Assembly: GCA_944319735.1 (NCBI GenBank)
Contig: CALUEU010000005.1
Span: 98,298 to 162,297, forward strand
Direction: 5' to 3'
DNA: 64,000 bases
From: an uncultured Methanomassiliicoccus sp.
GTDB taxonomy: Archaea; Thermoplasmatota; Thermoplasmata; Methanomassiliicoccales; Methanomassiliicoccaceae
The first letter of the stretch is position 1; the number at the start of each line of letters is the position of its first letter. A program made the position numbers and the translations under genes. This document shows positions 26,292 through 35,439 of this stretch, piece by piece. The notes under the pieces were generated by a model. It searched no databases. It was not told where the DNA came from and saw nothing but the letters and a program-made list of their open reading frames with translations.

Positions 26292-26948
26292 ATGATATGC
26301 GAGAGCAGGTTCGAAGGAGTCTTTAAAGACGGAGACAAAATCTATACAGTTAACTCTACACCAGGTAAGAAAGTCTATGGCGAGAAGCTGGTTGATAGTG
26401 AAACTGTAGAATATCGTGAGTGGATACCGAACCGCAGCAAGCTAGCCGCCTACATCCTGAAAGGAGGATCTTTTTTCCCGTTTCAAAATGATTCTAAAGT
26501 GCTTTATTTGGGAGCTGCATCCGGCACAACTTCCAGCCACATTGCGGATATAGTCATCAACGGAACCGTCTCGTGTGTGGAATTCTCGCCAAGATCATTC
26601 AGGGATCTAGTCTCTGTCTGTGAATCACGTACAAACATGATCCCGATTCTAGCAGACGCCACACGACCCGAGGAATATTCATTTATTGTATCATCTCCGG
26701 ATATTGTTTATCAAGATATAGCTCAGAAAGGCCAGGCCGCAATATTCATCAAAAATTTCAAGACATTTTCTGCAAAGCGCGGTATGCTGGTTATCAAATC
26801 TAGGTCGGAGGATGTTTCCAAAGATCCCAGAAAGATCTATGCGGCGGCATGTGATGAACTGGTTGCTGCTGGTTTGAAAGTAGTTGAGTTACAGACTTTA
26901 GATCCATTTGAAAAGGATCATGCAATGATCGCGGTGGAATCAATTTGA
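26292..26948 (+). CDS. flpA: Fibrillarin-like rRNA/tRNA 2'-O-methyltransferase
   Basis: A 218-residue archaeal fibrillarin. VLYLGAASGTTSSHIADI (about 67-84) is the SAM-binding motif I, with VEFSPRSFRDL (motif II) and the PDIVYQDIAQ stretch (about 132-141) carrying the catalytic Asp. With Nop5, L7Ae and box C/D guide RNAs it methylates ribose 2'-OH groups. Most archaea encode flpA next to nop5; here nop5 lies 10.5 kb away at 37.4 kb. The NUDIX gene overlaps its stop codon. Confidence 0.94.
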   Translation: MICESRFEGVFKDGDKIYTVNSTPGKKVYGEKLVDSETVEYREWIPNRSKLAAYILKGGSFFPFQNDSKVLYLGAASGTTSSHIADIVINGTVSCVEFSPRSFRDLVSVCESRTNMIPILADATRPEEYSFIVSSPDIVYQDIAQKGQAAIFIKNFKTFSAKRGMLVIKSRSEDVSKDPRKIYAAACDELVAAGLKVVELQTLDPFEKDHAMIAVESI

Positions 26949-27292
26949 AAACAGTCTATGGAATCGCACTCAGAGAAGAAAAATTCCTCATGGTTTACAA
27001 TCCAAAACGCAGTGGCTGGGAAATGCCTGGTGGCAAAGTGGAGGAAGGAGAGAGCTTTGAGGAAGGCGTTATCAGGGAATTCAAAGAAGAGTCTGGATTA
27101 ACATTCATACCGGTCACGTCACGTCAAGTAGATGATGAATGCATTATGTTTGCTGGAAGGATTGAAAAGTACGAAGGCAAAGGGGAGATGGTCTGGAAAG
27201 AATTCTCGTCACTGCCATCTGATCTGGGATTTCCTAAATGTGAATATGAAGAACAGATTGCATGGGCCAAGATGGCGCTGGGCAATGAATAA
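26945..27292 (+). CDS. NUDIX hydrolase
   Basis: A 115-residue NUDIX protein. The Nudix box GGKVEEGESFEEGVIREFKEE (about residues 27-47) continues into SG and keeps the Gly, Arg and Glu residues of GX5EX7REUXEEXGU. It hydrolyses a nucleoside diphosphate linked to another group; the substrate is unknown, with a housecleaning or NTP role likely. Start TTG 26945 overlaps the flpA stop (TTGA) and no better start is seen. Confidence 0.86.
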   Translation: MKTVYGIALREEKFLMVYNPKRSGWEMPGGKVEEGESFEEGVIREFKEESGLTFIPVTSRQVDDECIMFAGRIEKYEGKGEMVWKEFSSLPSDLGFPKCEYEEQIAWAKMALGNE

Positions 27293-27413
27293 AAGTCGTT
27301 TGCTTATATACAATAAACAGTGCGGTTATATTCGAATCTCTTAAATATCTGATCCATAATGGATCATCTCTATCGCCACCAAACTTTAATGATTCATATT
27401 TCGGAGGATTAAT

Positions 27414-27869
27414 ATGGCACGTATGCACGCCAGAAGAAGGGGAAAATCAGGATCAAGCCGTCCAATGATCAGCGAGAATCCAGAGTGGGTTCCCCTCAGT
27501 AAAAGTGAAGTTGAAGAACTAGTTGTAAAAATGGGAAAAGACGGTGTACTTTCCGCACGTATCGGACTCACACTTAGAGACCAGTACGCAGTACCTGATG
27601 TAAAATTAGTAACAGGCAAGACAGTTACACAAATTCTCAAAGAGAATGATCTTGCACCTAATCTTCCAGATGATTTGGTGGCACTAATGCGTACTGCAAT
27701 TAACCTGCAGAATCACCTCAATGCAAACAAGAAAGATATTGCAAACAAGAGGGGTATGCAGATTACAGAGTCTAAGATCAGACGCTTAGTCAAATACTAC
27801 AAGCGCACTGGCGTACTTCCAGCAGACTGGCAGTATTCTATCGCCGACGCTGAATTACTCATTGAGTGA
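27414..27869 (+). CDS. rpsO: Ribosomal protein S15 (archaeal/eukaryotic S13e type)
   Basis: A 151-residue small-subunit protein. The archaeal N-terminal extension MARMHARRRGKSGSS is present, followed by PEWVPLSKSEVEELVVKMGKDG and the 16S-binding S15 domain with LRTAINLQ and the C-terminal SKIRRLVKYYKR helix. It binds the central domain of 16S rRNA. A GGAGG ribosome site (27402-27406) precedes ATG 27414. It is followed by the RecJ-like gene with a 4-base overlap, an arrangement frequent in archaea. Confidence 0.96.
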   Translation: MARMHARRRGKSGSSRPMISENPEWVPLSKSEVEELVVKMGKDGVLSARIGLTLRDQYAVPDVKLVTGKTVTQILKENDLAPNLPDDLVALMRTAINLQNHLNANKKDIANKRGMQITESKIRRLVKYYKRTGVLPADWQYSIADAELLIE

Positions 27870-29245
27870 GGGAAATGGACCAGAGTGTCCAAATACCCCC
27901 CAAACTCCTTTCATCTATTTTTCTTGCTAAAGAGGAGATTGACAAAGCTTCAAACATCCGTGTGATTTCACATTATGATGCTGATGGCATATCCTCTGCA
28001 GCCATACTTTGTGCTTTGTTGAACAGGTTAGGAAAGGTATTCCAGATTTCCATGATCAAAGGCCTTACCGACGAAATAGTGGCAGATTCTGACGACTCAG
28101 ATCTTCTTATTTTGTCTGATATGGGATCATCCAATTTGGACGCCTTAGAAAAGCTGAACTGCAGAGTGGTAGTGCTAGATCATCATAAACCACTCAGGGA
28201 TTCTGAAAAAATCATTCATGTAAACCCACATCTCTCTGACATTGACGGCATGACCTCAGCCTGCGGAGCCTCTGTATGTATGCTGCTTGCTGTAAATATT
28301 GACGAGAAGAACTGGGATCTGTTACCGATTGCCTTTGGAGGAATTGCAGGAGATAGACAGACGATTAAAGGTCTTAGCGGCGTTAATATCTGGTTATTTG
28401 AAGAAGGGCTGAAACGAAGAATCATCGAAGCAATCCCCGGATCATTAGTGCCTTCAGGCAATCTGGTAGATGCAATATCTTCATCTACAGAACCTTATCT
28501 CATTGGATTGAGTGGCGACAGAGATGCTACCCGAAAATTTCTGATTGACGCAGGTATTCCTATAAATTCCGACTATGCGTCTTTGAATGAAGAGATGAAA
28601 ATGAAACTCTCTTCGCTGATTGCCCTGAAACTTATTTCTCAGGGAACTCCGCTGGAGACAATGGAAGAAGTTGTCCGCGACAGATACTATTTCAAATCTG
28701 TAAATATGGAAGCTGAACTAATGTCTTCATTACTGAATGCCTGTGGCAGAACAGGTCAGGAAGGGATGGGTGTGGCTTTGGCATTGGGGGACAAGTCTGC
28801 AATGGACTCTGCCATGGAACTCCGAAATGAATACGGCTACGAGCTGATTTCTTCATTGAATGAACTGTCCCAGAATGGAATAACAAAGCTCAACAACATT
28901 CAGTATTTTTACAATACTAAATCTGGATTATCTGGAATCTTGTGCGGCATAACCATGCAGTACTTTGGAGATGCAGACAAGGCGACGATTGCTCTGTCTG
29001 AGTCTGATGATAAAACTAAAATGAAAATATCTTCAAGGGGAACCTTTCCGCTATTAGATATGGGAGTCGATCTTGCAGAAGCTTTACGTGAGACTTCTGC
29101 TCAAGTAAATGGATTCGGAGGCGGTCACCGCATTGCTGCAGGTGCAACAGTTCCTATCGGTGAAGATAAGAAATTTTTAGAGCTCTTAGATGCAAAAATC
29201 GGAGAGCAGAAAAAGGCTAAAAGTGAAGAACCTACCTCCACGTAA
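27866..29245 (+). CDS. DHH-family RecJ-like nuclease
   Basis: A 459-residue DHH phosphoesterase. Motif I is ISHYDADGISSA (about 35-46), motif II LSDMGS (about 82-87), motif III the VLDHHKPL triad (about 103-110). The C-terminal DHHA1 domain carries GFGGGHRIAAGATVP. Archaeal RecJ homologues are exonucleases, and some associate with GINS. Start is GTG 27866 overlapping the rpsO stop, or ATG 27875 just after GAGGG. Its last 14 bases overlap the convergent kae1 gene. Confidence 0.88.
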   Translation: MREMDQSVQIPPKLLSSIFLAKEEIDKASNIRVISHYDADGISSAAILCALLNRLGKVFQISMIKGLTDEIVADSDDSDLLILSDMGSSNLDALEKLNCRVVVLDHHKPLRDSEKIIHVNPHLSDIDGMTSACGASVCMLLAVNIDEKNWDLLPIAFGGIAGDRQTIKGLSGVNIWLFEEGLKRRIIEAIPGSLVPSGNLVDAISSSTEPYLIGLSGDRDATRKFLIDAGIPINSDYASLNEEMKMKLSSLIALKLISQGTPLETMEEVVRDRYYFKSVNMEAELMSSLLNACGRTGQEGMGVALALGDKSAMDSAMELRNEYGYELISSLNELSQNGITKLNNIQYFYNTKSGLSGILCGITMQYFGDADKATIALSESDDKTKMKISSRGTFPLLDMGVDLAEALRETSAQVNGFGGGHRIAAGATVPIGEDKKFLELLDAKIGEQKKAKSEEPTST

Positions 29246-30212
29246 CTGTAACTTCATCGGTTCTGAAACGTTGGTTGACTACTGTATCTGCAACGCTCAT
29301 TTCAACTCCTGACTGGTGCATTAGAATCCCTGTCCAAGCGATCATTGCCCCATTGTCAGTACAGAGTTTTGGATCAGGAACAAACATTTTAGCACCCCTT
29401 TCAGTAGCCATTTTTTCAACCATTTCGCGGATGCGTTTGTTCCTCACTACTCCGCCGCCAAGGAGCACTTCGTCTTTTTCTATATGTGCCATTGCTCGTT
29501 CTGTGACTTCACTGAGCATTGCGAAGCATGTTTCCTGCACTGAAAAACAGATATCTTCGAGCCTTTCACCTTTATTGCGGTGTGCTAGAGCGGCAGTCAT
29601 TATTCCTGAAAATGACATATCCATACCTTTTACTGAGTAGGGTAAGTCAAGCAGTTTATCGCCGTCAAGTGCTAACTGTTCCACTTTAGGTCCGGCATAG
29701 TATCCCAAGCCCAATTCTCTGCCCAGTTTGTCAAACATATTGCCAATGCCGATGTCTAAAGTTTCTCCGAAAATCCGGTATTTGCCATTAGCAAACGATA
29801 TGACCTGTGTGTTTCCTCCTGAAGCATAGAGCAATACGGGGTCGCGGGCTTCTGTTTTTGCAACTCCAATTTCAAGATGTGAGATACAGTGGTTTACTCC
29901 AATTATCGGTTTATTGAGAGTTACAGAAAGCGCCCTAGCAGCCGTAGCAGCGGTTCTCAGGCAAGGCCCCAGACCTGGACCCTGAGAAAAACATACAACA
30001 TCTATGTCTTTGAATGAAATGCCTGCTGCTTCAACAGCTTTTGTTATAAGTCCTGGAACCACTGTAGCGTGATGGTTTGCAGCCTCTCTCGGATGTATTC
30101 CACCCTGAGCGGCACGGTACATGTCTACCTCATTGGCCAACACATTTGCATTTTCATCCACAATTCCCACACCACATGTGTGAGCAGTACCTTCTATTCC
30201 AAGACAGATCAT
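29232..30212 (-). CDS. kae1: tRNA N6-adenosine threonylcarbamoyltransferase Kae1
   Basis: A 326-residue KEOPS catalytic subunit without the Bud32 kinase fusion found in many Euryarchaeota. The metal ligands lie in NHHATVVPGL (about 47-56) and GVNHCISHLEIG (about 100-111); the ASKHA nucleotide-binding signatures GIEGTAHTCGVGIVD and LLGGGVVRNKRIRE follow. With Bud32, Pcc1 and Cgi121 it makes t6A37 in ANN-decoding tRNAs. None of those partners is in the window. The stop codon is TAG, followed by another in-frame TAG five codons on. Confidence 0.94.
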   Translation of the reverse strand: MICLGIEGTAHTCGVGIVDENANVLANEVDMYRAAQGGIHPREAANHHATVVPGLITKAVEAAGISFKDIDVVCFSQGPGLGPCLRTAATAARALSVTLNKPIIGVNHCISHLEIGVAKTEARDPVLLYASGGNTQVISFANGKYRIFGETLDIGIGNMFDKLGRELGLGYYAGPKVEQLALDGDKLLDLPYSVKGMDMSFSGIMTAALAHRNKGERLEDICFSVQETCFAMLSEVTERAMAHIEKDEVLLGGGVVRNKRIREMVEKMATERGAKMFVPDPKLCTDNGAMIAWTGILMHQSGVEMSVADTVVNQRFRTDEVTVTWR

Positions 30213-30218
30213 CAGCCC

Positions 30219-30452
30219 TCAATCCTTTCTAGAATTAACACGAGATAGAATATTAATTGCACCCTCAATTATTTCCTCATCCGCTACCAGAATTGGAAGG
30301 TTCTTCTCTAAAATTTCATAATATGCAGCTTCTGCCATACCATCAGTTGTAGTTATATCAACAATTCTTATCTTCACATCTTCCGGCAGCCTTTTTTTGA
30401 TATAATCACATTTTTGGCAGTCAGGTTTTGTGAACAGGACCAAGTCAGACAT
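30219..30452 (-). CDS. Glutaredoxin-like thiol protein
   Basis: A 77-residue thioredoxin-fold protein from ATG 30450-30452 (a GTG two codons upstream is possible). The redox motif is KPDCQKCDYIKKRLP with CxxC at about residues 11-14, followed by the cis-Pro region NLPILVADEEIIEG. It probably reduces small disulfides or a partner enzyme. It lies 6 bases upstream of kae1 on the same strand and is likely co-transcribed. Confidence 0.82.
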   Translation of the reverse strand: MSDLVLFTKPDCQKCDYIKKRLPEDVKIRIVDITTTDGMAEAAYYEILEKNLPILVADEEIIEGAINILSRVNSRKD

Positions 30453-30584
30453 CCGCACCGCATCACTTGACGAATGAATAAACTTTGTGTATTTATCCTA
30501 CAAATGGTCTACAGAAACCGGCCATTACATCAAACACAATCGAAAAAGATATAGATAAGAAGAGTATATGGACGACTCAGATCA

Positions 30585-30657
30585 GGGCTCATGGTCTAGT
30601 GGTTATGACGTCTCCTTGACATGGAGAAGATCGCCAGTTCGAATCTGGCTGAGCCCA
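30585..30657 (+). tRNA. tRNA-Val (anticodon GAC)
   Basis: A full cloverleaf is visible: acceptor GGGCTCA/TGAGCCC with discriminator A at 30657, a D arm with AGTGGTTA, the anticodon stem TCTCC/GGAGA enclosing loop TTGACAT, and a T arm with GTTCGAATC. The anticodon GAC reads GUC and GUU valine codons. No intron is seen and CCA is not encoded. A TATA-like gatatagat lies about 33 bases upstream. Confidence 0.95.
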
Positions 30658-31071
30658 CTCTTTTGTACTTGTCTGTGAGTGTGGTTTTACAACAGAATAT
30701 TTTTTTTCTCTATCAGTGAAAACTTTAGTCTTTTGGAATGTTAATCTGAAAAAACATAAATACCGCCCTACGTTATTCTGGCAGTGGTAGGTTTGAATCA
30801 AAAAGCCCCACCACATCGGATGTGATTAATTGAGCGATACGCAGTGGTTCATAATCTTCTGTATGTTAGTCGGTCCAATATGGGCTATCATTTTCTCATA
30901 CATACTATGAGCGGAACGCTCTTTCAAAGATCTTATTGTATTAATCATCATTTTTACAGATCAGTTTGATCTTTATTATTTTGTAAATAATTTTTTTTAA
31001 TCATCATGCCCATATAATTACTTTCAGCAGTACCCACATCAGAGTTAACTATATGATGTTCGATACACCTC
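30658..31071 (+). other. Intergenic region with a possible small RNA
   Basis: No protein gene is supported over 414 bases. A TATA-like acataaatac (30754-30763) is followed at about 26 bases by a hairpin-forming sequence whose arms gtggt and accac pair across 30784-30814, with extra G-C pairs inside. This could be a short RNA. Nearer the right end, TATA-like elements (31047-31057) probably drive aguB. Confidence 0.3.
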
Positions 31072-31962
31072 ATGGAACTCAATATGACTCAAAATAAAGT
31101 TAAGATATCATTAGTTCAAATGAAAATGGTAAATGATGTTTCATCCAATCTTAAAAAAGCCGTATCTATGATTCAGGAAGCTGCAAGTGATGGTGCTGAG
31201 ATTGTATGCTTACCAGAACTTTTCTCTACACAATATTTTCCTCAATATGATTTATCAGACAAAGCTTTAAAAGATAATATTCCACATGATACAATTCCTG
31301 GAAAGATCTATGATGCATTGTCTTCCGCAGCAATTGACAACAATGTAATCTTGATTGGAGGATCTATTTTTGAAAAATGCGATGGACATTTTTTCAATAC
31401 TTCTCTTACATTTAATTCTGATGGGAAACTATTAGGAAAGTATCGTAAAATCCACATACCACATGATGAAAAATTTTATGAGCAGAGTTATTTTGAAAAA
31501 GGCAACACAGGTTTTAACGTTATGAAAACCAACAAAGGAAACATTGGTACTCTGATATGTTATGATCAATGGTTTCCAGAGGCTGCAAGGTGCAATGCTC
31601 TCTTAGGTGCTGACATGATATTTTATCCGACTGCAATAGGCACTGCTGAGGGAATAGAACAGGCAGAAGGCAGTTGGCAGGAGGCATGGGAAAATGTGAT
31701 GAGAGGCCATGCCATTGCTAATGGAGTCATCGTTGCTGCATGTAACCGTGTTGGAGTTGAAGATTCAATGACATTCTGGGGAGGTAGTTTCATCATAGAT
31801 GCTTTTGGTAAAACATTAGTTAGAGCTTCATCCGAAGAGGAGATAGTCTCTGCATCTGTAGATTTAAACCATGGATATGATATCAGAGAAGGATGGAGAT
31901 TTTTCTATAACAGACGTCCTGAGTGTTATGATTTAATTTGTAAGGAGGAATCAAATGACTGA
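31072..31962 (+). CDS. aguB: N-carbamoylputrescine amidase
   Basis: A 296-residue nitrilase-superfamily hydrolase. The catalytic triad is visible: Glu in CLPELFSTQYF (about 45-55), Lys in GKYRKIHIPHDEKFYEQSYF, and Cys in GTLICYDQWFPEAAR (about 158-172). The Y-FPQYD and E-SYF details match N-carbamoylputrescine amidases. It releases putrescine, CO2 and ammonia. Its stop overlaps agmatine deiminase (next gene) by 8 bases, so the two-step agmatine to putrescine route is encoded together. Start may be ATG 31072 or ATG 31084. Confidence 0.92.
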   Translation: MELNMTQNKVKISLVQMKMVNDVSSNLKKAVSMIQEAASDGAEIVCLPELFSTQYFPQYDLSDKALKDNIPHDTIPGKIYDALSSAAIDNNVILIGGSIFEKCDGHFFNTSLTFNSDGKLLGKYRKIHIPHDEKFYEQSYFEKGNTGFNVMKTNKGNIGTLICYDQWFPEAARCNALLGADMIFYPTAIGTAEGIEQAEGSWQEAWENVMRGHAIANGVIVAACNRVGVEDSMTFWGGSFIIDAFGKTLVRASSEEEIVSASVDLNHGYDIREGWRFFYNRRPECYDLICKEESND

Positions 31963-32989
31963 AGATCCCAAATCCTGTAATTATCATATGCCCGCAGAGT
32001 GGGAAGAGCATGAAGCCACTTGGCTCTCATGGCCGAAAAACCCTTTGACTTTTCCAGAAGACATAATCGAATCTGTAGAGACAACATACAGTCTGATGGT
32101 AGAAGCTCTGAGTCCGGGAGAGATTGTAAAAATCCTGGTTGATGATGCTGAAATGGAAGAAAGAGCCCGCAGCATTATTGAAAAAACTAACGCTGATATG
32201 AATAATGTCAAGTTCTTTCAGATTCGAAGTTCTGATGTTTGGATAAGAGATTATGGTCCAACTTTCATAATAAACAATGAGAGAAAAAAGGCAGCAATAA
32301 AATGGGATTTTAATGCATGGGGCGCAAAATACGACGATCTTATTTACGATAACATCACAGGGGAAAATGTTGTCCAGACAGTTGATGTAAAAATATTCAG
32401 GCCGGGCATTGTGTTAGAAGGAGGGTCAATCGATGTCAATGGCAAAGGTGTAGTTTTGACCACTGAGCAGTGCTTATTAAATCCTAACAGGAACCCACAC
32501 TTGAAAAAAGAGGAAATTGAACAGTACCTTTGCAGGTATCTCGGAGTGGACCAAGTTGTCTGGCTGAAATCTGGAATTGATGGGGACGATACCGATGGCC
32601 ATGTCGATGATTTTGCCCGTTTTGTTAATGATCATACAATATTATGCTCATATGCAGAAGGAGACTCTCCGGACTCACAGGTCTTAAAAACTAATTTTGA
32701 AATTCTAAAGTCGCAGAATGTGTTTGATGTTGTTGCGCTGCCTATGCCTACACCTATTCCCTTAGATGAAGAAGAGAGAAACCTTCCGGCAAGCTATGCT
32801 AATTTCTACATAGGAAATAATGCAGTATTAGTTCCTTCATTTGACGATCCCGCGGACTCTATTGCTGCAGAAATAATCGGAAAGTATTTTCAAAACCGTA
32901 AAATAATTTCTATTCCTGCAAAAGATGTAGTCTACGGTTACGGGGGATTTCACTGCATCACGCAGCAAGAGCCTAAAAACGGGGAATAA
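31955..32989 (+). CDS. aguA: Agmatine deiminase
   Basis: A 344-residue porphyromonas-type peptidyl-arginine deiminase-fold enzyme. WLSWPKNP and RDYGPTF lie in the first 110 residues; EGGSIDVNGKGVVLTTEQCLLNPNRNP (positions about 150-177) and the catalytic DGDDTDGHVDDFARF follow, and the nucleophile Cys is in GGFHCITQQEP at the C-terminus. It converts agmatine to N-carbamoylputrescine and ammonia. A GGAGG at 31944-31948 precedes ATG 31955. Putrescine made here feeds polyamines, which in turn may supply the modification of aIF5A encoded at 38.6 kb. Confidence 0.93.
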   Translation: MTEDPKSCNYHMPAEWEEHEATWLSWPKNPLTFPEDIIESVETTYSLMVEALSPGEIVKILVDDAEMEERARSIIEKTNADMNNVKFFQIRSSDVWIRDYGPTFIINNERKKAAIKWDFNAWGAKYDDLIYDNITGENVVQTVDVKIFRPGIVLEGGSIDVNGKGVVLTTEQCLLNPNRNPHLKKEEIEQYLCRYLGVDQVVWLKSGIDGDDTDGHVDDFARFVNDHTILCSYAEGDSPDSQVLKTNFEILKSQNVFDVVALPMPTPIPLDEEERNLPASYANFYIGNNAVLVPSFDDPADSIAAEIIGKYFQNRKIISIPAKDVVYGYGGFHCITQQEPKNGE

Positions 32990-33144
32990 TTGTCTTAGCG
33001 ATAGTTACATCCTAATAATTCTTCTCTGGCTCTCCTATTTTTTATAATTATCAATGTCTAAAATGATCTCTATCCAGTGTGTGATTTTTAAAAATATATT
33101 TTATTGTATATATTAGTTGAAAAACGACTACATCTTCACGATAA

Positions 33145-33226
33145 TTTAATATATGCGCAAAGCAACTTTTTCATCAAAGATTCGAAATTCAGGGGGAGTT
33201 TTGAATCTCTATCATAAAAATAGGAG
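33145..33226 (+). promoter_or_regulatory. mtaCB promoter and structured leader
   Basis: The TATA box tttaatatat (33145-33154) predicts a start near 33176. The leader then begins with an inverted repeat, agattcgaaa/ttttgaatct (33178-33187 and 33199-33208, one G-U pair), with an 11-base loop containing ggggga. A second GGAG at 33223-33226 is the likely ribosome site for ATG 33235. A stronger AT stretch at 33091-33114 is an alternative TATA box and would add about 40 bases of leader. Confidence 0.5.
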
Positions 33227-33234
33227 TTGAACAA

Positions 33235-34020
33235 ATGGCAGACTTCGATAGCATAAGCGCTGACAAGATTCTGACGAGATACGATATCGTCGTAGAGTCT
33301 AGCGAAAAGCCGGAAGACATTGCTGAGCAATTCATGCCCGAGAACCCATTACTCAGACAGATTGCAGAGGATGTTATGAACTTGAAGTTTAAGGTAATTG
33401 AGGAGCACGTTCAAGAAGCACTCAAGACCTTAACACCTGAAGAAATCATTGAGAATGGTCTTCTAGCCGGAATGGACATTGTAGCTGAATTGTACGGACG
33501 CGGTATTTACTACCTGCCACACGTGATGGTTGCATCTGATGCAATGACCCGTGGAACAAAAGTTGCAGAAGCAGCTCTTGGTGGCGAGAGGAAATACAAA
33601 GGAGTAGTAATGATGCACGCAGCCGAGGGAGATCCTCACGACATTGGAAAGAACATCGCAGCAGTTCTTCTGAAATCCAATGGATTTGGAATTGTCGATC
33701 TCGGAAAGGATGTACTTGTTGATACAGTAGTTGACGAGGTAGTAAAACAGAAACCAAACGTCCTGACAGGAACCGCACTCATGACCACAACCATGTCCGC
33801 TTTCCCAAGGATCGCCAACAGGCTCAAGGAGCATGGAGTTGAAGTTCCATTCATATGCGCCGGTGGTGCAGTTAACAGAGAGTATGTAGAATCATACGAT
33901 ATGGGTATCTACAGTGCAAAAGCTGCAGAAGGCCCAAGTCTTGCAAACAAGACACTCGACGGATGGGACTGGAAGAAGATCAGATCCAACTGGGATGATA
34001 TAATTAACGGAAAGGCATGA
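33235..34020 (+). CDS. mtaC: Methanol corrinoid protein
   Basis: A 261-residue B12-binding protein. The N-terminal helical cap domain (about residues 15-125) is followed by the cobalamin domain with EGDPHDIGKNIAAVLL (about 127-142), whose D-x-H-x-x-G supplies the His that coordinates cobalt. GLDV-like SKAAEGP and the TALMTTTM loop complete the pocket. It accepts the methyl group of methanol from MtaB and hands it to MtaA for coenzyme M methylation; mtaA is not in the window. Codon use is strongly biased to AAG, GAC and AAC types seen in highly expressed genes. Gap to mtaB is 15 bases. Confidence 0.96.
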   Translation: MADFDSISADKILTRYDIVVESSEKPEDIAEQFMPENPLLRQIAEDVMNLKFKVIEEHVQEALKTLTPEEIIENGLLAGMDIVAELYGRGIYYLPHVMVASDAMTRGTKVAEAALGGERKYKGVVMMHAAEGDPHDIGKNIAAVLLKSNGFGIVDLGKDVLVDTVVDEVVKQKPNVLTGTALMTTTMSAFPRIANRLKEHGVEVPFICAGGAVNREYVESYDMGIYSAKAAEGPSLANKTLDGWDWKKIRSNWDDIINGKA

Positions 34021-34035
34021 ATGAGGTGATTTAAG

Positions 34036-35439
34036 ATGGCTACTACAAAATTCACAAAGATGGCATACGACTCCGCAGATGACTTAATTTTCGGAGAAGC
34101 AAAAAAACCCATATCCTACGGTCTTGGATTGAAAGTAGGTCAGGGATCAGTTATTCCTGAAATCAACTTTGCTCCTAGACCAGGAAGCGAAAAGAGTCCC
34201 GAATCTCTTACAAAAGAGTACGTCGACTACATCGCAACAGACATTATGAACAGGGCAGTTACACTCGGTTTCCCAGCCGTTCAGCTGGAAAACGAATGGA
34301 TCTTCCAGATGGGTAACGAGCCAGAAAAATTCGCAAAACCTGTTGTTGCTGGTCAGAAAGCTGTTATCCAGAAATTCCACGACCAGTACGGAATTGCTTG
34401 CGCTGTAAGGCACACCTGTGCTGACCCACGTCTGCACGAACAGGGAATGAGATTTGGACAGGACAAGACCCACAACTACCCAGAAAAGATGTTAGAGTCT
34501 TTTGAGGTAGCAGCAGATGCAGGTGCAGATATCGTTTCTATCGAATCTGTCGGTGGAAAAGAAATCTCAGACTACGCTGTTGTCCGTCAGGATATCAGGG
34601 GATGGCTCTTCGGTATCGGTTACCTCGGATCAATCGATATGGAATGGCTCTGGACCCAGATTGTTGACCTTGCAAAGAGAAAGAAAGTCGTAGCTGGTGG
34701 AGACACAAACTGCGCTGGTGCAAACACCTCTATGTTCATGGCCGGTGGATACTTAGACAAAGATGTTCCAAGAACATTCTCTGCAGTTACCCGTGCAATC
34801 GCTTCTGCAAGAACACTCGTTGCTCTTGAATGCGGTGCAACTGGACCTGACAAAGACTGCGGTTACGAAGGACCTATACTCAAAGCAGTCTCTGGATGCC
34901 CATCCGCTCAGGAAGGAAAAGGTGCTCAGGATGCCCACGCTGATCTCATGGGTAACTTAATTGCTCAGACTTGCGACCTGTGGTCAAACGAGTCCGTTGA
35001 ATACCACCCAGAATTCGGTGGATCATCAGTTCAGTGCTGGCTCGGTGTAATTGGATACGAAGCTGCATTAATGAACGCTTCCAAGCAGATGAAGCAGGAC
35101 AAAGTCCTCAGGGACATCTATGTCGCTTCTGACAGGTTCAGGTCCCCAGAAGGATTCATCCTTGCATACGACAACGCTTACAAGATCGGACAGGCCATCG
35201 TAGAGGTTGGAGACAACTACTACCTAAGGGCAAAAGCTGCTGGTCTCAAAGCTGCTGAGTTAATCAAGGAATCCAACGACAAGGGAAAACTGAAACTCAA
35301 CAAGCAGGAAAAAGACACCTTAAACAAGATCATCACCGATCTCAACTCTCTGCCAGACGAGGAAGGCAAATTCGTCGACTGGGCTCTCAAAGAGTACAAG
35401 GATGTTCCTGCATTCGACCCCAAGAACTACGAGCTCTAA
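34036..35439 (+). CDS. mtaB: Methanol--corrinoid methyltransferase
   Basis: A 467-residue zinc methyltransferase of normal length. The zinc ligands are Glu in SIESVGGKE (about residue 174), Cys in GGDTNCAGANTS (about 220) and Cys in ALECGATGPDKDCG (about 265-279), matching the E-C-C set known from Methanosarcina MtaB. It splits methanol and methylates the cob(I)alamin of MtaC. A perfect GAGGTGAT ribosome site lies in the 15-base gap before ATG 34036. There is no in-frame amber codon, as expected since MtaB, unlike the methylamine enzymes, does not use pyrrolysine. Confidence 0.97.
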   Translation: MATTKFTKMAYDSADDLIFGEAKKPISYGLGLKVGQGSVIPEINFAPRPGSEKSPESLTKEYVDYIATDIMNRAVTLGFPAVQLENEWIFQMGNEPEKFAKPVVAGQKAVIQKFHDQYGIACAVRHTCADPRLHEQGMRFGQDKTHNYPEKMLESFEVAADAGADIVSIESVGGKEISDYAVVRQDIRGWLFGIGYLGSIDMEWLWTQIVDLAKRKKVVAGGDTNCAGANTSMFMAGGYLDKDVPRTFSAVTRAIASARTLVALECGATGPDKDCGYEGPILKAVSGCPSAQEGKGAQDAHADLMGNLIAQTCDLWSNESVEYHPEFGGSSVQCWLGVIGYEAALMNASKQMKQDKVLRDIYVASDRFRSPEGFILAYDNAYKIGQAIVEVGDNYYLRAKAAGLKAAELIKESNDKGKLKLNKQEKDTLNKIITDLNSLPDEEGKFVDWALKEYKDVPAFDPKNYEL

